A DNA stretch of 64,000 bases from Symbiodinium natans (Eukaryota > Sar > Dinophyceae > Suessiales > Symbiodiniaceae), in the NCBI GenBank assembly GCA_905221605.1, contig CAJNDS010000155.1, positions 139,501 through 203,500 of the forward strand, read 5' to 3'. Position numbers and translations under genes: made by a program. The notes under the pieces are model-generated. The model saw nothing but the letters and a program-made list of their open reading frames with translations. It did not search any database and had not been told where the DNA came from. Shown here piece after piece: positions 11,063 to 20,600 of this stretch. How positions within the stretch are numbered: position 1 is the first letter of the stretch; every line of letters starts with the position of its first letter.

Positions 11063-11070
11063 CTCCCCCT
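11063..11070 (-). promoter_or_regulatory. Polypurine tract of the copia element
   Basis: The minus strand reads AGGGGGAG directly before the TGTGAAC start of the 3' LTR. This is the expected place and composition for the plus-strand DNA primer. Confidence 0.7.
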
Positions 11071-11220
11071 GTGTTCCATCGCCATGGTACACACTTCAAG
11101 GAGCTCAAGGGGAAAAGATTGATTAAAGCATTGGTTAAATCAGCTCAAGGCCTTTTCAAGAGATCACGGTCATCAAAACTTGGATCCCTCAGTCCGGCAT
11201 CGCCACCGGCGGATCCTTCT

Positions 11221-13140
11221 TCACGGTCTCCGCAACTCAAGCTCAGTTCGTCCGACCCACTTCTCAGTCGAGACTTGTCTAGCAGGCTTTGGATGTGGAG
11301 CATTCCACACATCTTCCAGAACCCCAATCGTGTTTGTTGCAACTCCTCGGTGGAAAGTTCTGCGACGGCCCGTCAAGCTTTCCCAGCTCACAGACTCAGG
11401 CAACCCTCCAGGTGAAGGAACAAACATCTGCTTTCTGTCTTGGGCATGAAATCTCACCAACACACCTCTCAAGCGATCATGGTAGTAGAAATCTCGCCTC
11501 ACAGTCGGAGGGATGTTCTGGTAGAACAGCGACTCCCAAGATCCCCACTCGGGCATAGGGTCCCAGGAAAAGCGAGGAGGTGCACGAAGTGGCCATCCTG
11601 GATAGATTTCCAGTCGGTCACGGTCAGACTCTCGCCCTTGGTATCCTCGAACATGTTCCGCCAAGGTATTCTCTTGCAAGGCGTCAACGATGTTACGCTC
11701 ACCAGGAATGTTCTCAGCGGCGCCATCATAGCCACCAGAAGCATCCTCAACGTCGGCAGGCTCAGCACTCGGCGCGCCTGCGGCCGAGCCAACGTAAGCA
11801 GCATCATCAACATGTACCGCGAGGAATCCTTGCACTTGTCCATCTCCGCGGACTTCGAAAACTCCGCTCCCAGTGGAGCCTCTTCCAGTCAGATCCGGTA
11901 GTCCACCTCCAGCTTCCGACCTCCTCCCTTCACAAGGGTTTGGGGCAGAGGAACCACTAGGGGCGCTAGGGGCCGAGGACTCGGAAACCAACCACCGTCT
12001 GTCTTCTTCTGGGGTCTCAACTCGGGAACCACTAGGACCATCAGAGGCCGGGGCAGCCAAAGACCGGGAACCCACCCAACCTCTGTCTTCTTCTTCTGAG
12101 GCATCGGCTCGGGAACCCCTAGGGTCAGGGTCTTCACGGGCCGGGATGGCCAAAGACCTAGAACTCAACCGATTACGCAACCCAACCCTGGTCGTCGGTC
12201 CAGTCGTCGTCCCTTCAGGCTCTAGACCTGAAGTCAAATCATCATTTTCCGGCTCGTCAATCATTGACCACTCACCTTCATCAGCGGTCTCAGAATCATC
12301 ATGGTCCCTCACCCTTAAGCTCAACGCTTGGATCCTTGGGACTTCGTCGGATTCTCCACGGCACCAACACGCAAGCGCAATCACGCCGACGATTGTCAAC
12401 ACGCCACACACAAGCTGCAGGACGTTCTTCAGCTCGGCAAGCTCCTGGGACTGTTGATCTTCAACATCCACCGACACATGCACCAACTTCGCAGTCACAG
12501 AGTGCAACGCTGAAGCAACGGTCAACACACGCAAGGCTCGCGCTGCATCGGGAGCTCCCCCGGTCCCCGAGGACCAGGTAGTTATGTTTTGACGTTCTCC
12601 CCCGGACCCAGCAACAACCTTCTGCACCACAGGTTTCACTGAAGACACTGAGGACGATGAAGGCGACTCCCCCCCATCAACTTTTGATGGCTCGACTTGC
12701 ACACCCATCATTTGCAACAGCTCCCGCGTACGGACGCCTGGCATTGCTTTTGTGCACAAATCTCCAAGCATAAACTGCCCTGGAACGTGGTAAACACGAA
12801 ATCTAGCACGCTCCAGTTGTTCCATGTACCAAGCGGCTTTGAGACGTAAGTGTCTGGTTCTCCAGGATCCTTGAGGAAGCGTCATGACTGTGCAAGTGCC
12901 GACATTGTCATTGTACAAAAAGGCTTGTTGAGGAGCTTCTGCGAGTTCTTCAAGCAAGCCATAAATGCCTTCTGCCAAAGTCATACCGTCGAGGGATGAC
13001 TGAAGCTCTGCTTCGGCAGTGCTCAGGCTGGCACATGGCTGCCTCATCGACATCCAACCGACAGGGGCATTGCCCCACATCAGCACAACGCCACTCTGAC
13101 TGCGGTCGGTACCAGGACAGAAGCTAGCGTCCGCAAACAC
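11221..13140 (-). CDS. Copia RNase H domain plus C-terminal extension with a membrane segment
   Basis: The start is not a real initiation site: this is the continuation of the polyprotein after a frame change near 13,160. Residues 1-150 are a copia RNase H, with FADASF (first catalytic D), RSQSGVV, LSTAEAEL (catalytic E), YNDN (D) and TRHLRLKAAW. The next 80 residues are a Ser-rich linker. A hydrophobic segment (VLQLVCGVLTIVGVIALACW, about residues 240-262) looks like a single membrane span. About 380 further residues are acidic and low-complexity (repeated SLAIPAREDP/SLAAPASDGP-like units), ending in a compact region rich in W, Y and R (PEWGSWESLFYQNIPP, RRDFYYHDRLRGVLVRFH). Most copia elements stop soon after RNase H, so the extension is unusual. 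An envelope-like role is only a possibility. Confidence 0.85.
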   Translation of the reverse strand: MFADASFCPGTDRSQSGVVLMWGNAPVGWMSMRQPCASLSTAEAELQSSLDGMTLAEGIYGLLEELAEAPQQAFLYNDNVGTCTVMTLPQGSWRTRHLRLKAAWYMEQLERARFRVYHVPGQFMLGDLCTKAMPGVRTRELLQMMGVQVEPSKVDGGESPSSSSVSSVKPVVQKVVAGSGGERQNITTWSSGTGGAPDAARALRVLTVASALHSVTAKLVHVSVDVEDQQSQELAELKNVLQLVCGVLTIVGVIALACWCRGESDEVPRIQALSLRVRDHDDSETADEGEWSMIDEPENDDLTSGLEPEGTTTGPTTRVGLRNRLSSRSLAIPAREDPDPRGSRADASEEEDRGWVGSRSLAAPASDGPSGSRVETPEEDRRWLVSESSAPSAPSGSSAPNPCEGRRSEAGGGLPDLTGRGSTGSGVFEVRGDGQVQGFLAVHVDDAAYVGSAAGAPSAEPADVEDASGGYDGAAENIPGERNIVDALQENTLAEHVRGYQGRESDRDRLEIYPGWPLRAPPRFSWDPMPEWGSWESLFYQNIPPTVRRDFYYHDRLRGVLVRFHAQDRKQMFVPSPGGLPESVSWESLTGRRRTFHRGVATNTIGVLEDVWNAPHPKPARQVSTEKWVGRTELELRRP

Positions 13141-16100
13141 TTCAATAAGGTTGAAGTCTCTCTCTCGACGGGAAGCTGATCTGCTGTGCCATGTCCCTTG
13201 CCAGGCTCTCCGTAAATCAACTCCTGGCCCTTGGTAGCCCGCAAGTACTTGAGCATGTCCTCTCCTCGGCGCAGAGCTTGATCAACATCTCGCGTGATGA
13301 GCTGCCCGAGACGACTCACACCAAAAGCCAAGTCTGGCCGTGTACGGGTTGCAAGCCACAACGTTTCTCCAACGAGCGCTTGCGCTCGTCGAAGTTTCTC
13401 AATCGAGTCCTGAGGTTTCGACTCGATTACCTCGCTCTCGCGAGCATAGGGACAGCTCGTAGTTCCTTGAACCTCTGGGTACTTGTCCAGCAGCGACTGA
13501 ATGTACTTTGCCTGCCCAACATGGATTCCATCAGACTCCTGCCTGATTTCAAAACCACAAAAGGTGACTGCTCTGCCCTGATCCGCATACTCAGGCTCAC
13601 TGATCTTCCACTTCGCCTTGATTGCAGCCCATACTGCCTCGGAAGCCTCCGGGGTACCAGACAGCAAAAGATCATCTACGTAAATCGTCAGAGCTGCAAT
13701 CAGCTTCGAAGTGGTTGGGCAGTAGAGGAGCCACAAGTTCTGGTCATACCTTGATCTCTGCAAGTTGATCTTCTGATTGTCATGCCAGATGTCAATGGTG
13801 GGCAGTGTCTCGTCCCTGTACGTAGCCCAGTCCGCAGGACTTTCCGCCAGACCGTACAGCGCGCCAGTAATTTCCCAATACTCCCCTGGGGCCGCAAAGC
13901 CCGCCTGCACAAGGACAGACGGGGGACGAAGGACGATGCGCTTGTTTTGTCTCCGAAGTGGCGCCAGTAGGAATGCTGTGCGGATGTCCGCCCCCGACGT
14001 GCGCCATCCATGGCTACATGCCCGATGACCTGCCGCTCGAAGGTGACAGCGAAGGCTCAGTGAGTCTGCACCACCAGCATAACACTGAAGTTTTTGGTCG
14101 CGGCTCTTCTTCTTGGCACTCTCAGAGAAGTTTCCGCAAGCTACGACTCGGCATTTGTGCCGTCCTGATCCGCCTTTCTTGTGGAAGAGTGCCTTCGCGG
14201 GCAGGATTTCAACCTGCTCCCCAGCATCCCTCCAAGCCTGAAGATCATCCTCGCCTCTTCTACGCATGGCCTCATGCACATCGAAAACATTCGACAGCTC
14301 ATCAACTATCGAAGCCTTCCAATCCTCAATCTTCTTCAGAACCTCCTGATGCGACACAGATATGGTCTGCAGAGGTTGTGCTGGTTCAGCACCCCAGGCT
14401 CCAGGCGCTACTTCCTCACCTTCCTTCACGTCTCCCGGCCAGTCCTCCTTGCACAACGGGACTTCTTCTACAGTATCGGAATCATAAGAAATCCCCAATC
14501 GCGCGAGCCTGGCACCCAAGACGGTAGCTTCAGCGTCCCCTACAGCACCACTCTTCAGGAGATCACATGTGTCTTGCCACACTAACCCCTGCTCACACTC
14601 ATCAATCCATGCACACAAGTCATGCAAATGAAGACTGGGAGCAGTCCAGCCCTCACTAGCAGCGATAGCCACTTCTTCATCATAGCACTTGTGTTGCTCA
14701 ATCAAAAGATGTCGAAGCATGGCATGTTCACAACGCAACTGATGGACTTCTGACGCAGACAGCACATCTTCCTGCAAGTCTGGGCTTTCATGTTCAGCGT
14801 TTCCGAACAAACGTTCTCCTGAAGGTTGCTGGGACTCAGGAGAGGGCAGAGGAAAAGACAGCCCTACAAGGAAGTCTCTAAGGTCATTGGGCAGCCTACC
14901 AAGTTCCTTGGGGGTGTATCCTACCAGAACTCTACGGGTTCCCTGCGAGGCTTCAACGGCATGTCTTCGGGATGCATCAAACCAGACTGGTTGCAACTCA
15001 CCGCCTACATACCGTCCAACACCTCCACCTATCGGCTCTTCACGTGCGTCAGAATTGCTAGACGACTCTTCCTCGATCCAAATTCGCCCTCCCCCGAACC
15101 TGCTGATCGGAACCACAAAGTTCAAAGAACCCGGTTTGTTCCTATCACGATGTATCTCCGAAGTAAAGTTACTAGTGACGCGAACCGAGCACCAGCACCC
15201 AGGTTCTCCAAGGCGATCCCTTTCCTGCTGCATGTAGCGATTGACAACTTGCGTCAGCCAAGGTCTTCGGTGGGTTTCCGTGGTGACCCCTATCTTCGGC
15301 CCATGGCGATAGAAACCCAAAGTAAAACCCAGTGCCCCCGATCCCTGAAGACTTTGATCAACCTTCCGAGTGTTGGGAGTCCATCTCCACAAAGAATCGG
15401 CGATCAGCTGATCCACGTCTTCTCTTCGGAGCACTGTTGCAGCATGCAGAAGTTGCTCAGCTCGAGCTTCGCTTTCTAGAACTGACAGCTTATCCGACGC
15501 ACGCAGACCACAAAGACTACACCTCATGGACTCATGCTCACCGAGAGGTTCCTCACACACACGACATGTCACGCACTCTTCTCGGCTCTCCTCTTCTTCT
15601 TCTCCTTCTTTCTCACGAGGCATTGGATGCACAAGGCATGCAGAGACATCAACCCGAGCATCCAGAGCATCACCAACCGCGGTTCCCGGTTTGGAAGGGC
15701 CCAAACCGGGAGACGGGCGGCTGCTGGACCAGGGCCTGGCGGACCGCCCCGGGGACAGCTGATGCTCCTGACGCGTGCTGTTATGTGGTGCATTAAGCAA
15801 AACCTTGGTTCCCGGTTTGGAAAGGCCCAAACCGGGAGACTGCGGGCTCGTGGACTTGGGGCTGGATGACCGCCGAAGGGACAGCTGATGCTCATGATGC
15901 GCGCTTTCGGCGGCGCTGTTTAGTGGTGCTTTAAGCAAAACCACCTCCTTTTGACCACGACCACCCTCAAAACCATCTTGTGACTCCGATTCCGACTCCG
16001 ACTCCCCCCCCACGCAAGCGTGGGCAACCACCGGTCTTTTTGAGGAAACTCGCCGTTTCACAGCAGGCGGATCACTGGGCGGAGGCAAATGAGGATCATC

Positions 16101-17078
16101 AACAACCGGTCGCTTCGATGAAACTCGCCGTTTGACAGCCGGTGCATCACTGGGTGGAGGCAGAGGGGGTTCATCACCACCGACATCAGCATCAAACTTG
16201 ATTGGATCCTTTATTCCCGTGTAAGCCACTGGCGCAACATGAAACCTTGGCTGCTTGTCTCCTTCTTGCTCAGGTAGCAGAACAACAGTGCAGCCAGTAA
16301 TGTTGGAAGCAGGGCACAGAGCAACGCCTTCTATTGCTCGCGGCGCGTATGGCGTCTTTTTACTCCATGACCTACTTTGTACCATGACCCTTGCTCCGAA
16401 AGGCGGCAGGGCCCGCTTGGGCTTTTCAGCCCCCAATACTGCCAGGCTTTCTCGAAACCTCTGTTCCACGAACTGGCGAAGGGCCGAAGGCCATGAACTT
16501 TTCTTGAGTTCAGGAGCAGAGAGCAGCAATGCACGGACGCCAGATTTTACGCGTCCTACCGCATTCTCGATCCTACCATTGGCCTTTGGGTCTCCAGGAG
16601 GGGAATACGTAGGGTGTATATCGCGAGACGCACACCAGGCTTTGAAGCCGCGATTGGTAAACTCTCTACCGCCATCGCTATGAGTTCTACGTACTGCAAG
16701 GTTCATCACAGTGATTTTGGAGTAGATGCGCTGAATACCTCTGAGCACTTCCTCGGACCGCTTGGACCGAAGAGGCTCAGCAAACAGCACTTCGTGAATC
16801 TGAACCGGCTCTTGAAGATCCTTGGCGATTTCTCGCCACTTGGCTTCTTGTTTTTCATAGAGCGCCTTGTATTCGTCTGGCGACAACTCTGCTTCTTCAC
16901 TCTCTTCCTTACTCTCTGGGTCCTCGAGCACAAGTTCTGGCTCCCCTTCCCCCGCATCAATGCGCCCCACACCTCTTCCGTCATCTTCTATCGCTTCTTC
17001 TCTCTCTCTCTCTCTCCTCTCTCTCGTCTCTTTGTTCAAGAGGAAGTGGCTTTCCACCCTCGAGGATGGGGACTCCAA
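13080..17078 (-). CDS. Copia polyprotein: integrase core, oxygenase-like domain, reverse transcriptase
   Basis: 1,332 aa. Residues 1-60 are Arg/Glu-rich from a GA repeat. The integrase core supplies D135 (THSDGGREF) and E171 (NGRIENAV); the 35-residue spacing fits DD35E. The first catalytic D lies in the previous frame. Residues about 290-480 hold two tandem duplications (KRRVSSKRPVV twice; HEHQLS...PGLG.SKPGT twice). A C4 zinc ribbon (CRVC...CSLC, about 500-525) precedes an oxygenase-like fold at about 560-725: H643-R-D645, then GGGRIWIEEE, then H706 and an RR pair (715-716) before VLVGYTP. Reverse transcriptase follows: GADIRTAFLLAPL (motif A) and catalytic Y1133-V-D-D. The oxygenase domain between integrase and reverse transcriptase is not part of a standard copia. 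The frame closes at 13080, and RNase H continues in another frame from about 13,160. Confidence 0.9.
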   Translation of the reverse strand: MESPSSRVESHFLLNKETRERREREREEAIEDDGRGVGRIDAGEGEPELVLEDPESKEESEEAELSPDEYKALYEKQEAKWREIAKDLQEPVQIHEVLFAEPLRSKRSEEVLRGIQRIYSKITVMNLAVRRTHSDGGREFTNRGFKAWCASRDIHPTYSPPGDPKANGRIENAVGRVKSGVRALLLSAPELKKSSWPSALRQFVEQRFRESLAVLGAEKPKRALPPFGARVMVQSRSWSKKTPYAPRAIEGVALCPASNITGCTVVLLPEQEGDKQPRFHVAPVAYTGIKDPIKFDADVGGDEPPLPPPSDAPAVKRRVSSKRPVVDDPHLPPPSDPPAVKRRVSSKRPVVAHACVGGESESESESQDGFEGGRGQKEVVLLKAPLNSAAESAHHEHQLSLRRSSSPKSTSPQSPGLGLSKPGTKVLLNAPHNSTRQEHQLSPGRSARPWSSSRPSPGLGPSKPGTAVGDALDARVDVSACLVHPMPREKEGEEEEESREECVTCRVCEEPLGEHESMRCSLCGLRASDKLSVLESEARAEQLLHAATVLRREDVDQLIADSLWRWTPNTRKVDQSLQGSGALGFTLGFYRHGPKIGVTTETHRRPWLTQVVNRYMQQERDRLGEPGCWCSVRVTSNFTSEIHRDRNKPGSLNFVVPISRFGGGRIWIEEESSSNSDAREEPIGGGVGRYVGGELQPVWFDASRRHAVEASQGTRRVLVGYTPKELGRLPNDLRDFLVGLSFPLPSPESQQPSGERLFGNAEHESPDLQEDVLSASEVHQLRCEHAMLRHLLIEQHKCYDEEVAIAASEGWTAPSLHLHDLCAWIDECEQGLVWQDTCDLLKSGAVGDAEATVLGARLARLGISYDSDTVEEVPLCKEDWPGDVKEGEEVAPGAWGAEPAQPLQTISVSHQEVLKKIEDWKASIVDELSNVFDVHEAMRRRGEDDLQAWRDAGEQVEILPAKALFHKKGGSGRHKCRVVACGNFSESAKKKSRDQKLQCYAGGADSLSLRCHLRAAGHRACSHGWRTSGADIRTAFLLAPLRRQNKRIVLRPPSVLVQAGFAAPGEYWEITGALYGLAESPADWATYRDETLPTIDIWHDNQKINLQRSRYDQNLWLLYCPTTSKLIAALTIYVDDLLLSGTPEASEAVWAAIKAKWKISEPEYADQGRAVTFCGFEIRQESDGIHVGQAKYIQSLLDKYPEVQGTTSCPYARESEVIESKPQDSIEKLRRAQALVGETLWLATRTRPDLAFGVSRLGQLITRDVDQALRRGEDMLKYLRATKGQELIYGEPGKGHGTADQLPVERETSTLLKCLRTLASVLVPTAVRVALC

Positions 17079-17640
17079 GAGTCGCTACCAGGATGTGGCG
17101 CACCGGTCCGGCTACGGCATGGTCATCTCCAGCCGCCCAAGGGCCAATCAGGTCCAAGTTCAAGGTCAATGCGTTTGCATGCCGATGCCTTTGTCTGAAG
17201 TGCCTTGGGCCCCGCATGGCCGCCTGAAGACATACCTTACAGTCTCTACGGAACACCACATGATCCTGTTCACAGTGGCGCTTGAACTCAACTTCTTCCT
17301 TCGTCAAGGCATTCAGCGTCACTCTCTCCTCTCTCTGTCGCTCATCTCTTTTCTCTTCTCTCTCGCTGATCCATCGCTGAAGTGAGCGAGTCACTACCTT
17401 CACCAACTCGTCCGACCAATCGGCGGAGTGATTCTCATGGTCACCATCCGTACGCTCATCTACAGCACCCACTCCACAGAACGACTGACAACCACGAAGG
17501 TGTGTGATTCCTCGGAAGCCCGCTTCACCGTCACGCGCATGTGTGAGGGTGAACAAGTCCCAGCTATTGGTGAGGAGAGCCGATTTGCGTGGCACCAGAG
17601 CCCCGAATGAGGCTTGCTCGAACTCAGCTCGATATACCAC
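16981..17640 (-). CDS. Copia integrase N-terminal zinc region and start of catalytic core
   Basis: This is a middle segment of the polyprotein, not an independent gene. It contains TNSWDLFTL, then the pre-integrase zinc motif (HCEQDHVVFRRDCKVC, His and Cys ligands). The first catalytic aspartate of the integrase is D163 in LNLDLIGPW. The frame overlaps the gag frame by 180 bp upstream and is lost at a (GA)n tract near 17,003-17,030. There the correct continuation moves to the 13080-17078 frame. Loss of one GA unit would account for this shift. Confidence 0.82.
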   Translation of the reverse strand: MVYRAEFEQASFGALVPRKSALLTNSWDLFTLTHARDGEAGFRGITHLRGCQSFCGVGAVDERTDGDHENHSADWSDELVKVVTRSLQRWISEREEKRDERQREERVTLNALTKEEVEFKRHCEQDHVVFRRDCKVCLQAAMRGPRHFRQRHRHANALTLNLDLIGPWAAGDDHAVAGPVRHILVATLGVPILEGGKPLPLEQRDEREERERERRSDRR

Positions 17641-20600
17641 TTACCCCCTATCTCACCAATACGCTGAGTCTCCAGCTGCACCGAAAGCTCGTTGTGGCTC
17701 CACACAGGCAAGGACAACTTGTTCCAGAACCTAGCCCTGTCAGAGCCCTCCAACACCAACACACTTCCTCCTTCACGGTTGCGCTCAGCAAGCCTGTGCA
17801 ACACCAACGTACGCAGCACCTGGATCAATTGATTCTCATGCGCGATCTCAACTTCCCCTTGACACTCTCCCTCATCTCTGGAGTTAGACACCACCCTGGA
17901 TTGGCTACCTACCACTGCTGCAACCTTCCCGGACGCACATAGAGTAGCTAACCAGGAGAATGTACGTTCGTCAAACACACCTGGACTGCGACTCGTAGCA
18001 ACAGTGAGAACCACGGTCTGCGCACCAAACAGATTTCGCCATGACACCTTGGGCTTGCCTGGACACAGATTCAGTACCACATGCTTGGCGAGTTGGATCG
18101 CCTTTCGAGCCCTCCGATTAAGACCCAGGAACACACTCGCCCCTACAGGATAGTCCCCACACTGGATCGGAACAGCCCTGGCAAGCACTCCCTCTGACTC
18201 CTCAGGACAAATCTCCCGGAGTGTTTTCAAGACATCAAGTTCTGATCCCCACGCACACGGCTGTTCGGACTCCCCACAAGGACTACCCAGCTTCAAAGCT
18301 CTCAAGTTCAGAGCCTTTTGAATCTTTTGAGCCCGACACTGTTCCAACTCACCAATGAGCTGAATGCAGAGCGCCTCGGTCACTGTTGGACACCCATTCT
18401 CTAGCACCGTATCAAGAACTCCTCGAACCGGATGGTGAATTGTGCATTGGCCCGCATCCCATCTTACCCTACACCCGAGCTCCGAAACCAAGGCACCGAG
18501 GGGGCAAATTGGAGCAATGGCCTGTTGTGATAGCACAGTTCCAAGCGATGAGATTCTCAATTCCTGCGAGCCTACAGCAAGGTCTACCCTAGTGGGAGTG
18601 GCAACGCTCCACTCCCCCGGACCAGCACTTCGGAGAGCATGAGTAGCTCCCCCATCTAGGAGCCCTGTAGGCCCCTTGATCTTTCTCACTGTCACCTTGG
18701 GACTGTCGCTTTCGAGAACCAAAAGTTCTATGTCTCTCTTCTGTCTCTCACTCTCAACTAACCCTCTCCCCTCTTTCTCATGAACGTGCAGACCTAGTGC
18801 ATCCTGATCATTCACTTCCCCCGTGGATTCTGCGCTGGATTCGGGACCCACCCTGAGCGCGGCAATCCGTAGTGACTTCAGCAGCTTCTGAGCTTCTTCC
18901 AGGACTTGCGTTTGCGACACCTGATTGAGGGACGATCGTGCGCTAGAAGACCCTCCAGCCACAGCTCCCTGAGGCGCGGCTGCATTTGATGCGTTTCCCG
19001 CCTTCTGGGCACCCGCCGAGGCAGTGGACTCAGGAGGTTTCGGGGCAGTTTCATGGGAGGCAGTTGGATTTGGGACTGGGGAATTATTAGAGACACTAGT
19101 CGACGTCGAATTGCTCCGGGACTCCCCCAAAGGCTTGCCTTTCCCCTTACCTTTCGGTCTTGAGCAATCTTGTTGCCTGTGTTGATCTGAACCACAGTTG
19201 TAGCATCGGCTCTGCCCTTTGGCCGCCGAGAAATCATGGTAATGCGAGCAGTCCCGACCTTTACTACAACCCTGTGACGTCATGTAGAACGAGCAAGGTC
19301 CCTTCCAACCCTTACCTCCTGCCTTGGGCTGGGCATCTGGAGATTTCCCACCCCCACTGTTCCCCCTTCCTTCCCGGTCCTTCCCCTTTTGATTCCCACC
19401 TTTGTCGTCGTTGCCCTTATCTCCCTTACCGTCCCCCTTTGCGCCCGCTTCCATCCGAGCAGCTCTTGGAGGCTTTGGGGCTTCGTCCTGACCAGAAACC
19501 GAAACCTGTTCCCACTCACTCTGAAGAACCTTCAAGAACTCCATAACCGCCCCCATGGTGGGGTTGTGGTCCAGTCGCAAGTGATTCCTGGCCGTGGACA
19601 CTCGAAAGGATACCTGTGAATGCACTGCCTTCCGAAGCAGTCCCTCCGTATGCGTGTCCAAACCACGAAGGACCAGCGCAGGGTCAGGAACTGACACACC
19701 CATGGTGCGAGCTCTCGCATAAGTCCTGCTCCAGCCCCTCAGCGCTTGCACCGCTTCCGAAGCACTGCGAGCCACTCCTAGATTGGTAAGATCACCAAGA
19801 ATTTGAGTTCGCTCCTGCAGGCCCCCCGGCGCATACACCTTGAGGATTTGGAAAAGAAGGCTCACACAATTCAACGATCTTGAAGCTAGAAGCTCATCCC
19901 TGATGATAGCCGGCACTGCCGTCTGAAGCATCCCATACGCCCTCGATTCCAGCCTCCGAAAACGCATGTGACTTAGCTCGGAGCTCATCTTAGGCACAAT
20001 TAACCCTCTCTCAAGAGCTGATGCCCGACACCACCGTTGGTACCACACCTGGCTCTCGAACTCTACTCTCTGCCACCAGCACTGGGACATGTCAGAAAGA
20101 TCATAGAGCATCGGCCTGATCTGTACCAGCCAGTCTGACGCGCGCGTCGCAGGTGACGGTTGCGAAGGATCCTCCAAGATGGGCAGATTCCAATACGTCC
20201 GATCTCCTGGCACAAAAGGGTCCCTGCCAGGACCTACGCCCAGGCCGGCAACGTCAAGGCCTTGCCACGGATCAACGAGATCATCATGCGCATCAGGTCT
20301 ACCCCCTGGAACCGTGTTCTCCCAACCCGGGACGGCGGTATCCTGCAAAGGTGTAACCCCGTTGAATCCTACTCCTAAGTGACTGGCCCTAATTATGCTA
20401 GGTGCAACCGGCGTACCCTCAAACATTCCAGTCAAATCTGACCTTCTATCCAGTCCCACAACGCGCTCGTACAAGCCTCCTGACTTGCCCAGATGTGCAC
20501 TTGATGCTGTCAGCAGTTCAAATGGAGATTCGAGGCGATTCTTATCTGGAGGAGGAGGCGGCGGAGGACTAGGTGGAACAGGGGTTCCCTTCGGGGTCAC

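Noticed and set aside
11289-12581. Plus-strand frames across the copia 3' region and similar frames at 13191-15796
   Set aside because: Antisense shadows of the polyprotein; the minus-strand frames hold RNase H, RT and oxygenase motifs.
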